Below, piece after piece: positions 1-8,260 of a stretch of 21,916 bases of DNA. This DNA is from Cellvibrionales bacterium. Its GTDB lineage: Bacteria > Pseudomonadota > Gammaproteobacteria > Pseudomonadales > JAHEGP01. The DNA lies in contig JAHEGP010000016.1 in NCBI GenBank assembly GCA_024645065.1, positions 1 through 21,916 on the forward strand, given 5' to 3'. The number at the start of each line of letters is the position of its first letter. Positions within the stretch are counted from its first letter, which is position 1. The notes under the pieces are model-generated. The model was not told where the DNA came from and ran no database searches. It saw nothing but the letters and a program-made list of their open reading frames with translations. Made by a program: the position numbers and the translations under genes.

Positions 1-1
1 C

Positions 2-619
2 GCCCACACGATCCAACGGCAGCTGTTTGGGGAACAGGCACCGGAAAGCGACTCGTCAGCTGCGCTCCGCGGCCTGCGGATACTCGATATCGGATGCGGG
101 GCGGGCCTGCTGTCAGAGTCCATGGCGACAATGGGCGCCATTGTGACCGGGGTGGATCCAAGCGCCCGCAATATCGACATCGCCCGAGCCCATGCCGGCA
201 CCAGGGGACTGCAGATCGACTATCGCCAGGGAGCGGTTGAAGACCTGGCCGGTGACGCGTTCGACGTGGTATTGAATATGGAGGTGGTCGAGCACGTCGA
301 AGCGCTGCCAACCTTTATGGCACATTGCTGCCACCTGACGCGCCCGGGGGGATTGCAATTCGTCGCCACGATCAATCGCAACCTGGTATCTCTGCTGGTT
401 GCGATCGTGGGAGCCGAGTACGTGCTGCGCTGGCTGCCCCGGGGCACCCACCAGTGGCGCAAGTTTGTCACCCCGGCCGAGATGGCGGCCCTGCTCGCGC
501 TGGGTGAGCAGGATATCGTTGAGCGTCGTGGCGTTGCGGTCAACCCATTCACACGGCACTATAAACTGACCCCCAGCGACCGGGTCAACTATATGCTGGC
601 AGCCAAACGCAGGCATTGA
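2..619 (+). CDS. ubiG: Ubiquinone biosynthesis O-methyltransferase UbiG (5' truncated by window edge)
   Basis: This SAM-dependent methyltransferase would catalyse the two O-methylation steps of ubiquinone synthesis on the inner face of the membrane. The frame is open from base 2, so the true start is upstream of the window and about 205 residues are visible. The SAM-binding motif I reads LDIGCGAGLLSE, just before the first internal Met at 122, and is followed by the acidic motif GVDPS. Downstream come NMEVVEHV and the family-typical stretch around LPRGTHQWRKFV and the tail RVNYMLAAKR. Family knowledge: HQW followed by a Thr-Pro segment is typical of UbiG rather than UbiE. The internal ATG at 122 lies after motif I and cannot be the real start. 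The next gene begins 83 nt downstream in the same direction. Confidence 0.93.
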   Translation, partial: AHTIQRQLFGEQAPESDSSAALRGLRILDIGCGAGLLSESMATMGAIVTGVDPSARNIDIARAHAGTRGLQIDYRQGAVEDLAGDAFDVVLNMEVVEHVEALPTFMAHCCHLTRPGGLQFVATINRNLVSLLVAIVGAEYVLRWLPRGTHQWRKFVTPAEMAALLALGEQDIVERRGVAVNPFTRHYKLTPSDRVNYMLAAKRRH

Positions 620-702
620 TTGCGGTGCATACCTGCAACGGGCCAAAATCCGCGCCGGTTTGCGCCACCATATCGGTGCAATCCTGATGCTTCGGTAGCG
701 CG

Positions 703-2004
703 ATGAGAGACATTTACTGGTTTCAAAACGACCTCAGGCTACAGGACAACCCGGGTCTCCTCGCGCATGCAGATTCCAGCGCCTTGCTGTGTGTCTACTG
801 CCTCAGCGAGACGCCGCCCTGGTGCCAACTCAGCGGTATGGGAGTCCAGCGCCGGCGTTTCCTGCTGGAGAGCCTGCAGGCATTGCGTGCCGATCTGCGG
901 GAGCTGGGGCAGGATCTGTTGCTGGTCCATGGCGACCCGGTCAACACCCTGCGCGAACTGGCAGCAGCCTTCAACATCGATCGCATCGCCACCACCCTCA
1001 CGCCCGGCTACTACGAAGGCCTGCGCTTCGAAACGGTGGCGCGGCGCCTGACCATCGAGGTCATTGGCTATCCGGGTAACTCACTCTTCACGCCGTCGCA
1101 GATTGGCCCCCTGCAGCAGCTGTCAAAACAGTACACGCCCTTTCGGCAGCGGGTTGAGACGCTGGCAATCGCCGCGCCGGTGACGGCGCCGGACCGACTG
1201 CCGCCAAAGCCCAAAAGCATAAGCTATCCCCCCCTGCCGGCTATCGACGCCCGGCCGCATCCCTCTTTTGCGTTTCGCGGCGGCGCCAGCGAGGGCGAGC
1301 GCCGGCTACAGCAATGGCTATTCCAACGCCAGGCGGTGCTCGGTTACAAGGACAGCCGCAACCAACTCTCCGGTCTCGATAGCAGCAGCGCGCTTTCACC
1401 CTGGCTGGCAAACGGCGGCCTTTCCGCACGCCAGGTAGCTCATAGCCTGCATCGATTCGAAAGCGAGTTTGAGGCAAACGAATCCACTGTCTGGCTGATG
1501 CGAGAGTTGTTGTGGCGGGAATTTTTCCACTGGCGAGCTTACGCTGACGGCTGCCATCTGTTTCGCGCCGGCGGTATCCGGGGCATGAAAAAGCTGCGCA
1601 CCTTTTCAGCAAGGGACTTTGCCCGCTGGTGCCAGGGCGATACCAATTACCCACTGGTCAATGCGCTGATGCACCAACTGGTCGAGAGTGGCTGGATGAG
1701 CAATCGGGGGCGCCAAATCGTTGCCAGCTGCCTGGTCAACGAATTCAACCACGACTGGCGCTACGGAGCCGCCTTTTTCGAAAAGCATTTGATCGACTTC
1801 GATGTCGGCAGCAATTATGGCAACTGGCAATATATTGCCGGAGTGGGCACCGACCCCCGCGGTGGCCGGCATTTCAATGTGCAGAAGCAGGCCGATAAAT
1901 TCGACCCCGATGGCAGCTTTACCGCCACCTGGCGCGGTCACCGGCCAGCCCAACCGGAGCATGTCATCGACGCGGCAGACTGGCCGATCACGCCCCAACC
2001 CTGA
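703..2004 (+). CDS. DASH-family cryptochrome / single-strand DNA photolyase
   Basis: This is an FAD-binding protein of the photolyase/cryptochrome superfamily, DASH clade. Characterised members repair cyclobutane pyrimidine dimers in single-stranded or loop DNA under blue light. The 433-residue protein starts with the photolyase motif IYWFQNDLRLQDNP (alpha/beta antenna domain, about residues 1-130). It ends with an FAD domain holding WMSNRGRQ at residues 331-338, then NEFNHDWRYGAAFFE, LIDFDVGSNYGNWQY and AGVGTDPR. The SNYGNW...GVGTDPR block followed by RHFN and KQADKFDPDG is the DASH signature; class I CPD photolyases differ there. The length is at the short end for DASH proteins, with no C-terminal extension. 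No strong Shine-Dalgarno precedes the ATG, but the start fits the conserved N-terminus. Whether it repairs DNA or mainly signals cannot be told from sequence. Confidence 0.92.
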   Translation: MRDIYWFQNDLRLQDNPGLLAHADSSALLCVYCLSETPPWCQLSGMGVQRRRFLLESLQALRADLRELGQDLLLVHGDPVNTLRELAAAFNIDRIATTLTPGYYEGLRFETVARRLTIEVIGYPGNSLFTPSQIGPLQQLSKQYTPFRQRVETLAIAAPVTAPDRLPPKPKSISYPPLPAIDARPHPSFAFRGGASEGERRLQQWLFQRQAVLGYKDSRNQLSGLDSSSALSPWLANGGLSARQVAHSLHRFESEFEANESTVWLMRELLWREFFHWRAYADGCHLFRAGGIRGMKKLRTFSARDFARWCQGDTNYPLVNALMHQLVESGWMSNRGRQIVASCLVNEFNHDWRYGAAFFEKHLIDFDVGSNYGNWQYIAGVGTDPRGGRHFNVQKQADKFDPDGSFTATWRGHRPAQPEHVIDAADWPITPQP

Positions 2005-2174
2005 GCGCAAAAAATCTCTATATTTGATTATATTTCAATATGTTATAGAGCTTTACGATATTTTTTCGAGATTCGGCCGGGGCCTTTTGGGATCGCCATC
2101 CCGCGCCCTGACACATTAATTCAATCCGCTTAATTTCGAGCACTCCCGGGGCCAATCACCGCCTGGCCAGCAGC
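2005..2174. other. AT-rich intergenic patch downstream of the DASH gene
   Basis: No gene is apparent. Roughly 2009-2075 is strikingly AT-rich against GC-rich surroundings and contains a 7-bp inverted repeat, CTCTATA at 2016-2022 and TATAGAG at 2044-2050. A-tract/T-tract runs lie at about 2009-2014 and 2060-2066. No terminator with a clear GC stem follows the DASH stop codon. The patch may be a curved or easily melted segment or a degenerate terminator. This reading is inference. Confidence 0.45.
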
Positions 2175-2204
2175 AAAAAAAGCGGCCCGGGGCCGCCTTT
2201 TTTT
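2175..2204 (-). terminator. Rho-independent terminator (bidirectional by symmetry)
   Basis: A seven-A run at 2175-2181 precedes the stem GCGGCC (2182-2187) / GGCCGC (2191-2196), and a seven-T run follows at 2198-2204. On the minus strand this is a GC stem followed by a U-tract, 22 nt beyond the stop of the small gene ending at 2226. By symmetry it can also stop plus-strand transcripts coming from the DASH photolyase gene. Confidence 0.85.
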
Positions 2205-2225
2205 GGCACAGGATCTTCAGTTCAC

Positions 2226-2537
2226 TCAGGCAAAAAAGCTCTTGACCTTGTCAGAGAGCGCCGCCCAGCCGCCTTCGAGGTGCTCCGATACCTTCTTGAA
2301 GTTTTCCTTGGTATCGGACCACATCTCGTCGAACTTATCGTCAGAGGCGCCCTTGAGCTCCATGAATTTTTCCTTGCCAGCCGCCAGCTTGTCTTCGGCA
2401 TCAGCCAGGGCCTTTTTCATTTCTGCGGAGGCATCGGATCCCGCCGCTTCCACCTTGGCCTTCAATTCACCCACTTTTTTATCGCCAGCTGCCAGCATAT
2501 TTTCCATGCTTTGCTGAATTTCTTCTCGACTCGCCAT
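2226..2537 (-). CDS. Small charged helical (coiled-coil-like) protein, function unknown
   Basis: A 103-residue protein, rich in Lys, Glu, Ala and Asp and without Cys, that reads as one long amphipathic helix (MASREEIQQSMENML near the N-terminus, DKLAAGKEKFMELKG in the middle). It has no signal peptide or TM segment. The longer reading frame from 2570 is rejected because AGGAG sits 7-8 nt before the ATG at 2537, and the extra residues (Lys/Arg-rich) are upstream of that site. I do not recognise a named family. Stress-related apolipoprotein-like, CsbD-like or phasin-like small proteins have similar composition, but that is only resemblance. It has its own promoter (2586-2615) and terminator (2175-2204), so it is monocistronic and probably abundant or stress-regulated (inference). 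Confidence 0.8.
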   Translation of the reverse strand: MASREEIQQSMENMLAAGDKKVGELKAKVEAAGSDASAEMKKALADAEDKLAAGKEKFMELKGASDDKFDEMWSDTKENFKKVSEHLEGGWAALSDKVKSFFA

Positions 2538-2585
2538 CAATCCACTCCTTCTAATTTTTTTAGCTTTCACATGAAAACCGGTCCG

Positions 2586-2615
2586 AGTATAAACCCCATC
2601 CGAGACCGATCACAA
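2586..2615 (-). promoter_or_regulatory. Predicted sigma-70 promoter for the small helical protein
   Basis: On the minus strand TTGTGA (-35, plus coordinates 2610-2615, 4/6 consensus) and TATACT (-10, 2586-2591, 5/6 consensus) are separated by 18 bp. The -10 box lies about 50 nt upstream of the ATG at 2537. Confidence 0.55.
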
Positions 2616-2692
2616 GAGCCGGACAGAGGCTACCACAGCCAGTTCGATTGCTGCCGCTCAGCCGGCCGCGCCGCCCCACTGCTCACGGACTG

Positions 2693-2701
2693 TGCTATAT
2701 T
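2693..2701 (+). promoter_or_regulatory. Candidate extended -10 promoter for the outer-membrane barrel gene
   Basis: TG-C-TATATT forms an extended -10 element about 78 nt upstream of the ATG at 2779. No convincing -35 hexamer is present at 16-18 bp, which is tolerated for extended -10 promoters. Confidence 0.35.
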
Positions 2702-2778
2702 CCGCGCCTTGCCCGGCGCATCCCTGCCGGCCGCTCCCAGGGCAAAAACAGGCAAAGCGCAGAAGGAAGCTCCCGATT

Positions 2779-3906
2779 ATGTCCGCACTCCTGAACAGTC
2801 CCCGCACAGCGCTTAGCCGCCTCGCGATAATGTTGCTTCTTGCCACCAGCAGCCCGGGGCAAGCCCAAACCAGTAACGGCGACCAGGCAACTGCGGATAG
2901 CTCGAGCGGACAGCCCCCGGCACGCTCTCCATGGCTGGGGACGCCATTGTTAAGCAGCAATCCCAAGTTCGGCACGTCGATTGGCGGGCTGGTTGGCTAC
3001 CTGCATAAATTCGACCGCCAATCCCCGGTCTCCATGTTTGGCCTGACCGCCGCCTACAGCAACACTGATTCGTACAAGGCGGTGTTATTTGCCAATACTT
3101 TTTTCGACCAGGACAGGCAGCGTCTCGAGGCCGCCGCCATCTACGGCAACATCGAAAACGACTACGAGGATTTTCTGGGCAGCGGCCAGCAGGCGCAAAC
3201 CACCGACAGGATCGACTTGTACTTCCTGCGCTACCTCTACCGTTTCAGCGGGAACTGGTTTTTCGGTGCCCAGGGGATCATGACCAATTACAGTTCTTCC
3301 GCGGCCACCGACCTCGGCCAGGGCATACTCGACATTCTGGGGTTGGGTGGCTTTCAGTCCAATGGGCTGGGGGTCGCCCTTTACTTTGATTCCCGTGACA
3401 ACACCCGCTCCGCCAGCCGGGGATCACAGTTTCTTGCCCACAACATCGCCTACCGCGAAGGTCTGGGGGGCGACGCCAGCTTTGACGTCTATAACGCCGA
3501 ATACGATATCTTCCTGCCATTGATCGGCGCGCAGGTCACCGCGATCCAGTTCAAGGGACGATGGACATCCGACGCTCCCAACAGCTCCTTCTCCTCAGTG
3601 GAGTTGCCCGGTTATACCCGCGGCGAATACCTGGCACAGCACATGACCTTCGTGCTGGCCGACCAACGCATCATGTTCAGCCAGCGCTGGGGCATGTCGG
3701 TGTCTGCCGGGGTTGCTTGCCTTTACGGCGACAGCGTGGTCGACGGCAGCCTCGACTGCTTCGATCGGGACAATGCCTATCCATCGATTTCCACGGGGGT
3801 GATTTACAGCCTCAAACCCTCCGAGAAAATCGTGGTGCGCGCCCAGGTTTCCGCGGGCAAATCAGACAACAGCGCCTTTGTATTGTCCTTTGGACAGCCC
3901 TTCTAA
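2779..3906 (+). CDS. BamA/TamA-like (D15/Omp85 surface antigen) outer-membrane beta-barrel protein
   Basis: A 375-residue protein with an N-terminal signal peptide (RLAIMLLLATSSPGQA, likely cleaved near residue 29). A beta-barrel of alternating hydrophobic and polar strands follows, ending in Phe (FVLSFGQPF), as Bam substrates do. GLGVALYFDSRDN (about residues 196-208) followed by a Gly-Ser turn matches the strand pattern of the D15/bacterial surface antigen domain. PGYTRGEY (about 277-284) resembles the loop-6 RG motif region. No POTRA domains are present, so this is a barrel-only member and not BamA or TamA itself. The start at 2779 has AGAAGGAAG about 9 nt upstream; the longer frame from 2692 would bury the signal peptide. 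Substrate and function are unknown. It is divergent from the small helical gene and convergent with fumC, 48 nt away. Confidence 0.82.
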   Translation: MSALLNSPRTALSRLAIMLLLATSSPGQAQTSNGDQATADSSSGQPPARSPWLGTPLLSSNPKFGTSIGGLVGYLHKFDRQSPVSMFGLTAAYSNTDSYKAVLFANTFFDQDRQRLEAAAIYGNIENDYEDFLGSGQQAQTTDRIDLYFLRYLYRFSGNWFFGAQGIMTNYSSSAATDLGQGILDILGLGGFQSNGLGVALYFDSRDNTRSASRGSQFLAHNIAYREGLGGDASFDVYNAEYDIFLPLIGAQVTAIQFKGRWTSDAPNSSFSSVELPGYTRGEYLAQHMTFVLADQRIMFSQRWGMSVSAGVACLYGDSVVDGSLDCFDRDNAYPSISTGVIYSLKPSEKIVVRAQVSAGKSDNSAFVLSFGQPF

Positions 3907-3954
3907 AGTCCGGTCAGTGCCCATGGCGGGACGGAGTGACTGCCGACAGTCCAA

Positions 3955-5322
3955 TCAAATTAACTCGCGGGGGTCGAGCAAGCGCGCTAACTCCTGTTCG
4001 TCTATCCCCGTCATCTCAGCGGCAACATCGAGGATGGCCCGTTTCTCACGATAGGCACGCTTGGCAATCTCGGCCGCCTTGCTGTAGCCGATTCTGCGAT
4101 TTAGCGCCGTTACCAGAATCGGGTTGCGCGCCAGGTTCAGCTCCAGCGTGGCATGATTCACGGTAAAATCACGTATCGCCGTGTCGGCCAGCGCCTCACA
4201 GCTGTTGGCCAGCAGCGTGATGCTTTGCAGCAGGTTATGCGCGATGACCGGCAACATCACGTTCAACTGGAAGTTGCCGGATTGCCCGGCCACGGTCACG
4301 GCGGCATCGTTACCTATCACCTGGGCTGCCGCCATTGCCACCGCTTCGGGCACCACCGGGTTCACCTTGCCAGGCATGATGCTGCTTCCGGGCTGCAGCG
4401 GCTTGAGACTGATTTCCGCCAGCCCCGCCAGTGGCCCGCTGTTCATCCAGCGCAGGTCGTTGGCAATCTTCATCAGGGCGACCGCCAGGGACTTTAGCTG
4501 GCCGGAAAGCTCAACCGCTGTATCCTGGCTGCTGATGGCGGCAAAGAAGTTGTCAGCAGGAGCAAAGCCCACGCCACTCAATTCGGTCAGGTGATCGGCA
4601 AACAATACCGCGAAATCGGCATCGGCGTTGATTCCGGTACCCACAGCGGTGCCACCCTGGGCCAGTCGGCACAGGCGCTGCTGGGTATCACCGATACGCT
4701 GTTGTGCCAGGGAAAGCTGTGCCCGCCAACCGGAGAGCTCCTGGGCAAATCCCAGGGGCATGGCATCCATCAGGTGGGTGCGGCCGGTTTTGACAACCTC
4801 AGCCAGTTCGCTTTCGCGAGCAGCTATCGCTAACTTCAACTGCTGCAGCGCCGGCAGCAGTTGATTTTCCAGCGCGAGGCTGGCGCTGACATGAATGGCC
4901 GTGGGAATCACATCATTACTGCTTTGGCTGCAGTTGACATGATCATTGGGGTGAACCAGTGTATCGAGTTGTTGCGAAGCCAGGGTGGCGATGACTTCAT
5001 TGGCATTCATATTGCTGCTGGTGCCTGATCCTGTCTGGAACACGTCCAGTGGGAACTGCTCCAGGTACTCGCCATCCGCAATCGCCAGGGCCGCGGAGAC
5101 GATGGCCTCGGCGATTTCCTCGTCGAGGGTCCCAAGTTCCTGGTTGGCCCTGGCCGCCGCCGCCTTGACCAGGCCCAGGCTGCGGATAAAAGCCGCCGGC
5201 AAGGTCAAACCGCTAATATTGAAATTGGTCAACGCCCGCTGGGTTTGGGCCCCGTACAAGGCGCCCGACGGTACTTTGATTTCCCCGAGACTGTCGCGCT
5301 CGATGCGATAGTTTTCATTCAT
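3955..5322 (-). CDS. fumC: Class II fumarate hydratase FumC
   Basis: This iron-independent fumarase interconverts fumarate and L-malate in the TCA cycle as a cytosolic homotetramer. The 455-residue length is typical. The superfamily signature GSSIMPGKVNP lies at residues 312-322 with the catalytic Ser in the mobile loop. FQTGSGTSSNMNANEV (95-110) and the HPND...CSQSSND segment (124-137) form substrate-binding regions. GRTHLMDAMP holds the catalytic His183. FQTGSGT, rather than FQGGAGT, and GRTHL, rather than GRTQL, favour fumarase over aspartate ammonia-lyase. The gene lies 23 nt downstream of acnA on the same strand and is very probably co-transcribed with it. The ATG is preceded by a modest AGG-type ribosome site. 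Oxygen-stable fumarases usually serve under oxidative or iron-limited conditions. Confidence 0.95.
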   Translation of the reverse strand: MNENYRIERDSLGEIKVPSGALYGAQTQRALTNFNISGLTLPAAFIRSLGLVKAAAARANQELGTLDEEIAEAIVSAALAIADGEYLEQFPLDVFQTGSGTSSNMNANEVIATLASQQLDTLVHPNDHVNCSQSSNDVIPTAIHVSASLALENQLLPALQQLKLAIAARESELAEVVKTGRTHLMDAMPLGFAQELSGWRAQLSLAQQRIGDTQQRLCRLAQGGTAVGTGINADADFAVLFADHLTELSGVGFAPADNFFAAISSQDTAVELSGQLKSLAVALMKIANDLRWMNSGPLAGLAEISLKPLQPGSSIMPGKVNPVVPEAVAMAAAQVIGNDAAVTVAGQSGNFQLNVMLPVIAHNLLQSITLLANSCEALADTAIRDFTVNHATLELNLARNPILVTALNRRIGYSKAAEIAKRAYREKRAILDVAAEMTGIDEQELARLLDPRELI

Positions 5323-5345
5323 GACAGCCGCCTGTATCCTGCGCC

Positions 5346-8021
5346 TCAGCCCTTACTGGCAATGCGTTCCAGCACATACCTCAGGACACCACCGGCGCGG
5401 TAATATTCAACCTCGACCGCAGTATCCAGACGTGAATGCAGCTCGATTTCCCGTTCCTCACCCGACGGGTAATGAATGATGGCGGGACAAACCTGCTTGG
5501 GCGTCAATTGGCCATCGAGCCCCAGTATATCGAAGGTTTCATCACCGCTGAGCGCAAGCGTTCTGCGACTCTCGCCGTCCGCGAATTGCAGGGGAAGTAC
5601 GCCCATGCCCACCAGGTTGGAACGGTGGATGCGCTCGAAGCTCTCCACAATCACCGCCTTTACCCCCAACAGTAGAGTCCCCTTGGCGGCCCAGTCGCGG
5701 CTGGAACCCGTACCGTACTCGGTACCGGCCACGATCACTGTGGGCAGGCCCTTGCCCAGGTATTTCATCGCCGCGTCATATATAAACAGCGGCTCGGTAC
5801 AGCCGATCAGGCGGGTATAGCCGCCCTCGATAGCGGGAGTCATCTCATTGCGGATCCGAATATTGCCAAACGTTCCGCGCATCATGATTTCATGGTTGCC
5901 ACGCCGCGAACCGTAGGAATTGAAGTCGGACTCGGATACCCCATGCTCGCGCAGGAATTGCGCCGCCGGGCTATCAGACGGGATAGCACCGGCGGGAGAA
6001 ATATGGTCGGTGGTCACCGAGTCCCCCAACATGGCCAGCATCGGCGCGCCCACGATATTGCCCTGGTTGCCAGCGTACTGGTCTTCAAAGAACGGCGGCA
6101 ATCGAATATACGTGGAGTCGTCAGCAAAACTGTAGGTGTCGCCACTGCCGCTGTTGATGTCTCGCCAGTTGGCGTCACCCTCGAAAACCGAGCTGTACTC
6201 CCGCGCGAACATGTCCTTGTTGACGGTCTGAACCAGCTCTGCAATCTCCGAATTACTGGGCCAGATATCCCGCAAATACACCGGCTGGCCGTCGTTACCC
6301 ATGCCAAGCGGCTCGCTGGACAGATCGACTCGCGTGGTTCCCGCCAGCGCATAGGCCACCACCAACGGCGGCGAGGCCAACCAGTTGGCACGCACCAGCG
6401 GGTGAATCCTGCCCTCGAAATTGCGGTTACCGGACAGTACAGAGCAAACCACCATATCGTTCTGCTCGATAGTGGTCGCAACCGCCTCGGGTAAGGGCCC
6501 CGAATTGCCGATACAGGTAGTGCAGCCATATCCAACCAGGTTGAAGCCCAGGGCATCGAGTGCGTCCTGCAGACCGGCCCGGGCAAGATAATCGGTAACG
6601 ACCCGGGAACCGGGAGCCAGCGAGGTTTTAACCCAGGGCTTACGTTCAAGGCCCCGGGCCAGGGCCTTTTGCGCCAGCAGTCCGGCCCCGAGCATAACGG
6701 CGGGATTGGAGGTATTGGTACAGGACGTTATAGCGGCAATAACGACATCCCCGTGGTGCATAGCCTGCTCGCTACCGGCCAGGGCGAACTCCTGTTCGGC
6801 TTGCCCACTTTTACCCTCGAGTTCCAGAAAATTATCGATGGCGTCCTTCAACTTTGCCACCGGAACCCTGTCCTGGGGCCTTTTGGGGCCAGCCAGATTG
6901 GGCTCCACCGTTGCCATATCCAGCGTCAGGGTCGAGGCAAATTCAGGGGTGGGTGAGTTCTCGTCACGCCACATTCCCTGCGCCTTGCAATAGGCTTCAA
7001 CCAGCGCGATGGTGGCCTCGTCCCGGCCGCTCAGGCTGAGGTAATTGAGGGTCTGGGCATCGACCGGGAAAAAGCCGCAGGTGGCGCCGTATTCCGGCGC
7101 CATATTGGCTATGGTCGCGCGATCAGCCAGGGGCAGGTGATCAAGCCCGGCGCCGTAGAACTCGACGAACTTGCCGACAACCTTGTGCTCGCGCAACATC
7201 TGCACCACCCGCAGCACCAGGTCGGTGGCGGTGATCCCCTCCTGCAGCTGTCCGCTGAGCTCGAATCCGACCACATCGGGAATCAGCATGGAAATCGGCT
7301 GCCCCAGCATCGCGGCCTCGGCTTCGATACCGCCAACGCCCCATCCCAGCACACCCAGGCCGTTGATCATCGTGGTATGGCTATCGGTACCCACCAGAGT
7401 GTCCGGGTAGGCCAGGGTTTCATCGCCCTGCGTTTCTGACCATACCGCACGGGCCAGGTACTCCAGGTTCACCTGATGGCAGATTCCGGTGCCCGGCGGT
7501 ACCACACTGAAGTTATCGAAAGCGCCCTGCCCCCACTTCAAAAACTGGTAACGCTCGAGGTTGCGCTCCATCTCGATGGCAACGTTTTCCTCGAAGGCAC
7601 TCGCAGTGGCGAAGCTGTCGATACTGACCGAGTGATCAATCACCAGGTCGACTTTGGAGAGGGGGTTGATTTTTTGTGGGTCGATGCCTTTCCTGACCAG
7701 GGCATCGCGCATCGCGGCGAGGTCTACAACCGCTGGCACGCCGGTAAAATCCTGCATCAACACCCGCGCCGGATGATAGGCTATCTCCTGGTTACTGCCG
7801 CGACCAGCGCTCGCAACGAGGGCTTCAATGTCGTCGCGCGAGCAGGCAACGCCATCCTCATGACGCAACAGGTTCTCCAGCAGGATCTTGCTCGACACCG
7901 GCAAGCGCGCCACCTCCTCGCGGCGCGCCAGGGCACCACCATTGACCGCAAAGTAGCTGTAGCTCACCCCATCGACCACGAGTTCACTTCTGGTAGCAAA
8001 AGAATCATTGGAATTAGACAT
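5346..8021 (-). CDS. acnA: Aconitate hydratase A (AcnA/IRP1-type)
   Basis: This [4Fe-4S] enzyme isomerises citrate to isocitrate in the TCA cycle; apo-forms of this family can bind mRNA. The 891-residue length matches AcnA. The three cluster cysteines are C434 in TSCTNTSNP and C500/C503 in GYGCTTCIGNSG. Other motifs are DSHTTM (about 213-218), the SRVVTDYLA region, and the C-terminal swivel domain with YGTGSSRDWAAKG and the HRSNLVGMGVLPL segment. The start at 8021 was chosen because GGAG lies 6-8 nt upstream and the N-terminus then aligns with family length; the frame stays open to 8093. It is the first gene of an acnA-fumC unit. A long leader (8022-8260) holds a -10-like box and a hairpin. 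Confidence 0.96.
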   Translation of the reverse strand: MSNSNDSFATRSELVVDGVSYSYFAVNGGALARREEVARLPVSSKILLENLLRHEDGVACSRDDIEALVASAGRGSNQEIAYHPARVLMQDFTGVPAVVDLAAMRDALVRKGIDPQKINPLSKVDLVIDHSVSIDSFATASAFEENVAIEMERNLERYQFLKWGQGAFDNFSVVPPGTGICHQVNLEYLARAVWSETQGDETLAYPDTLVGTDSHTTMINGLGVLGWGVGGIEAEAAMLGQPISMLIPDVVGFELSGQLQEGITATDLVLRVVQMLREHKVVGKFVEFYGAGLDHLPLADRATIANMAPEYGATCGFFPVDAQTLNYLSLSGRDEATIALVEAYCKAQGMWRDENSPTPEFASTLTLDMATVEPNLAGPKRPQDRVPVAKLKDAIDNFLELEGKSGQAEQEFALAGSEQAMHHGDVVIAAITSCTNTSNPAVMLGAGLLAQKALARGLERKPWVKTSLAPGSRVVTDYLARAGLQDALDALGFNLVGYGCTTCIGNSGPLPEAVATTIEQNDMVVCSVLSGNRNFEGRIHPLVRANWLASPPLVVAYALAGTTRVDLSSEPLGMGNDGQPVYLRDIWPSNSEIAELVQTVNKDMFAREYSSVFEGDANWRDINSGSGDTYSFADDSTYIRLPPFFEDQYAGNQGNIVGAPMLAMLGDSVTTDHISPAGAIPSDSPAAQFLREHGVSESDFNSYGSRRGNHEIMMRGTFGNIRIRNEMTPAIEGGYTRLIGCTEPLFIYDAAMKYLGKGLPTVIVAGTEYGTGSSRDWAAKGTLLLGVKAVIVESFERIHRSNLVGMGVLPLQFADGESRRTLALSGDETFDILGLDGQLTPKQVCPAIIHYPSGEEREIELHSRLDTAVEVEYYRAGGVLRYVLERIASKG

Positions 8022-8140
8022 TTTTATCTCCATTGAGTCCCCGCCCGGCTCCCGCCAATCACCCGCTGTGCAGTCCCGGGCCTGTGGCATCAATTCCGGC
8101 GGGCCTCATCGTGTAATAACCACCGACGGCCAATACCTCG

Positions 8141-8158
8141 CGGGACAAAAACGTCCCG
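8141..8158 (-). promoter_or_regulatory. Leader hairpin upstream of acnA
   Basis: A perfect 6-bp stem CGGGAC/GTCCCG encloses a 6-nt loop. On the acnA strand no U-tract follows, so a terminator is unlikely. It would lie in the 5' untranslated region if transcription starts from the -10-like box at 8183-8188. Its function is unknown. Confidence 0.35.
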
Positions 8159-8182
8159 GCAAACCCGTGCCTTTTCGCGCAC

Positions 8183-8188
8183 ATTATC
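8183..8188 (-). promoter_or_regulatory. Candidate -10 box for the acnA-fumC unit
   Basis: GATAAT on the minus strand matches 5/6 of the sigma-70 -10 consensus and lies about 160 nt upstream of the acnA ATG. The -35 region (TTTGAG at 16 bp) is weak, so an activator may be needed. This is inferred from consensus only. Confidence 0.35.
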
Positions 8189-8260
8189 ACTCCCGGAGTG
8201 GAGTCTCAAATGGGGCGATTGGCGGTTGCGCCGCCACCGCCCGACGACGCCGGTCCCGGG

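Noticed and set aside
2204..2222. Sigma-54 promoter at TGGCAC
   Set aside because: TGGCAC is present, but the expected TTGC element at the correct spacing is not.
3938..3951. GACTG/CAGTC hairpin between the barrel gene and fumC as a terminator
   Set aside because: The stem is only 5 bp and no U-tract follows on either strand.
5892..6494. 200-codon frame antisense to acnA
   Set aside because: acnA is unambiguous here and the antisense protein shows no recognisable fold or motif.
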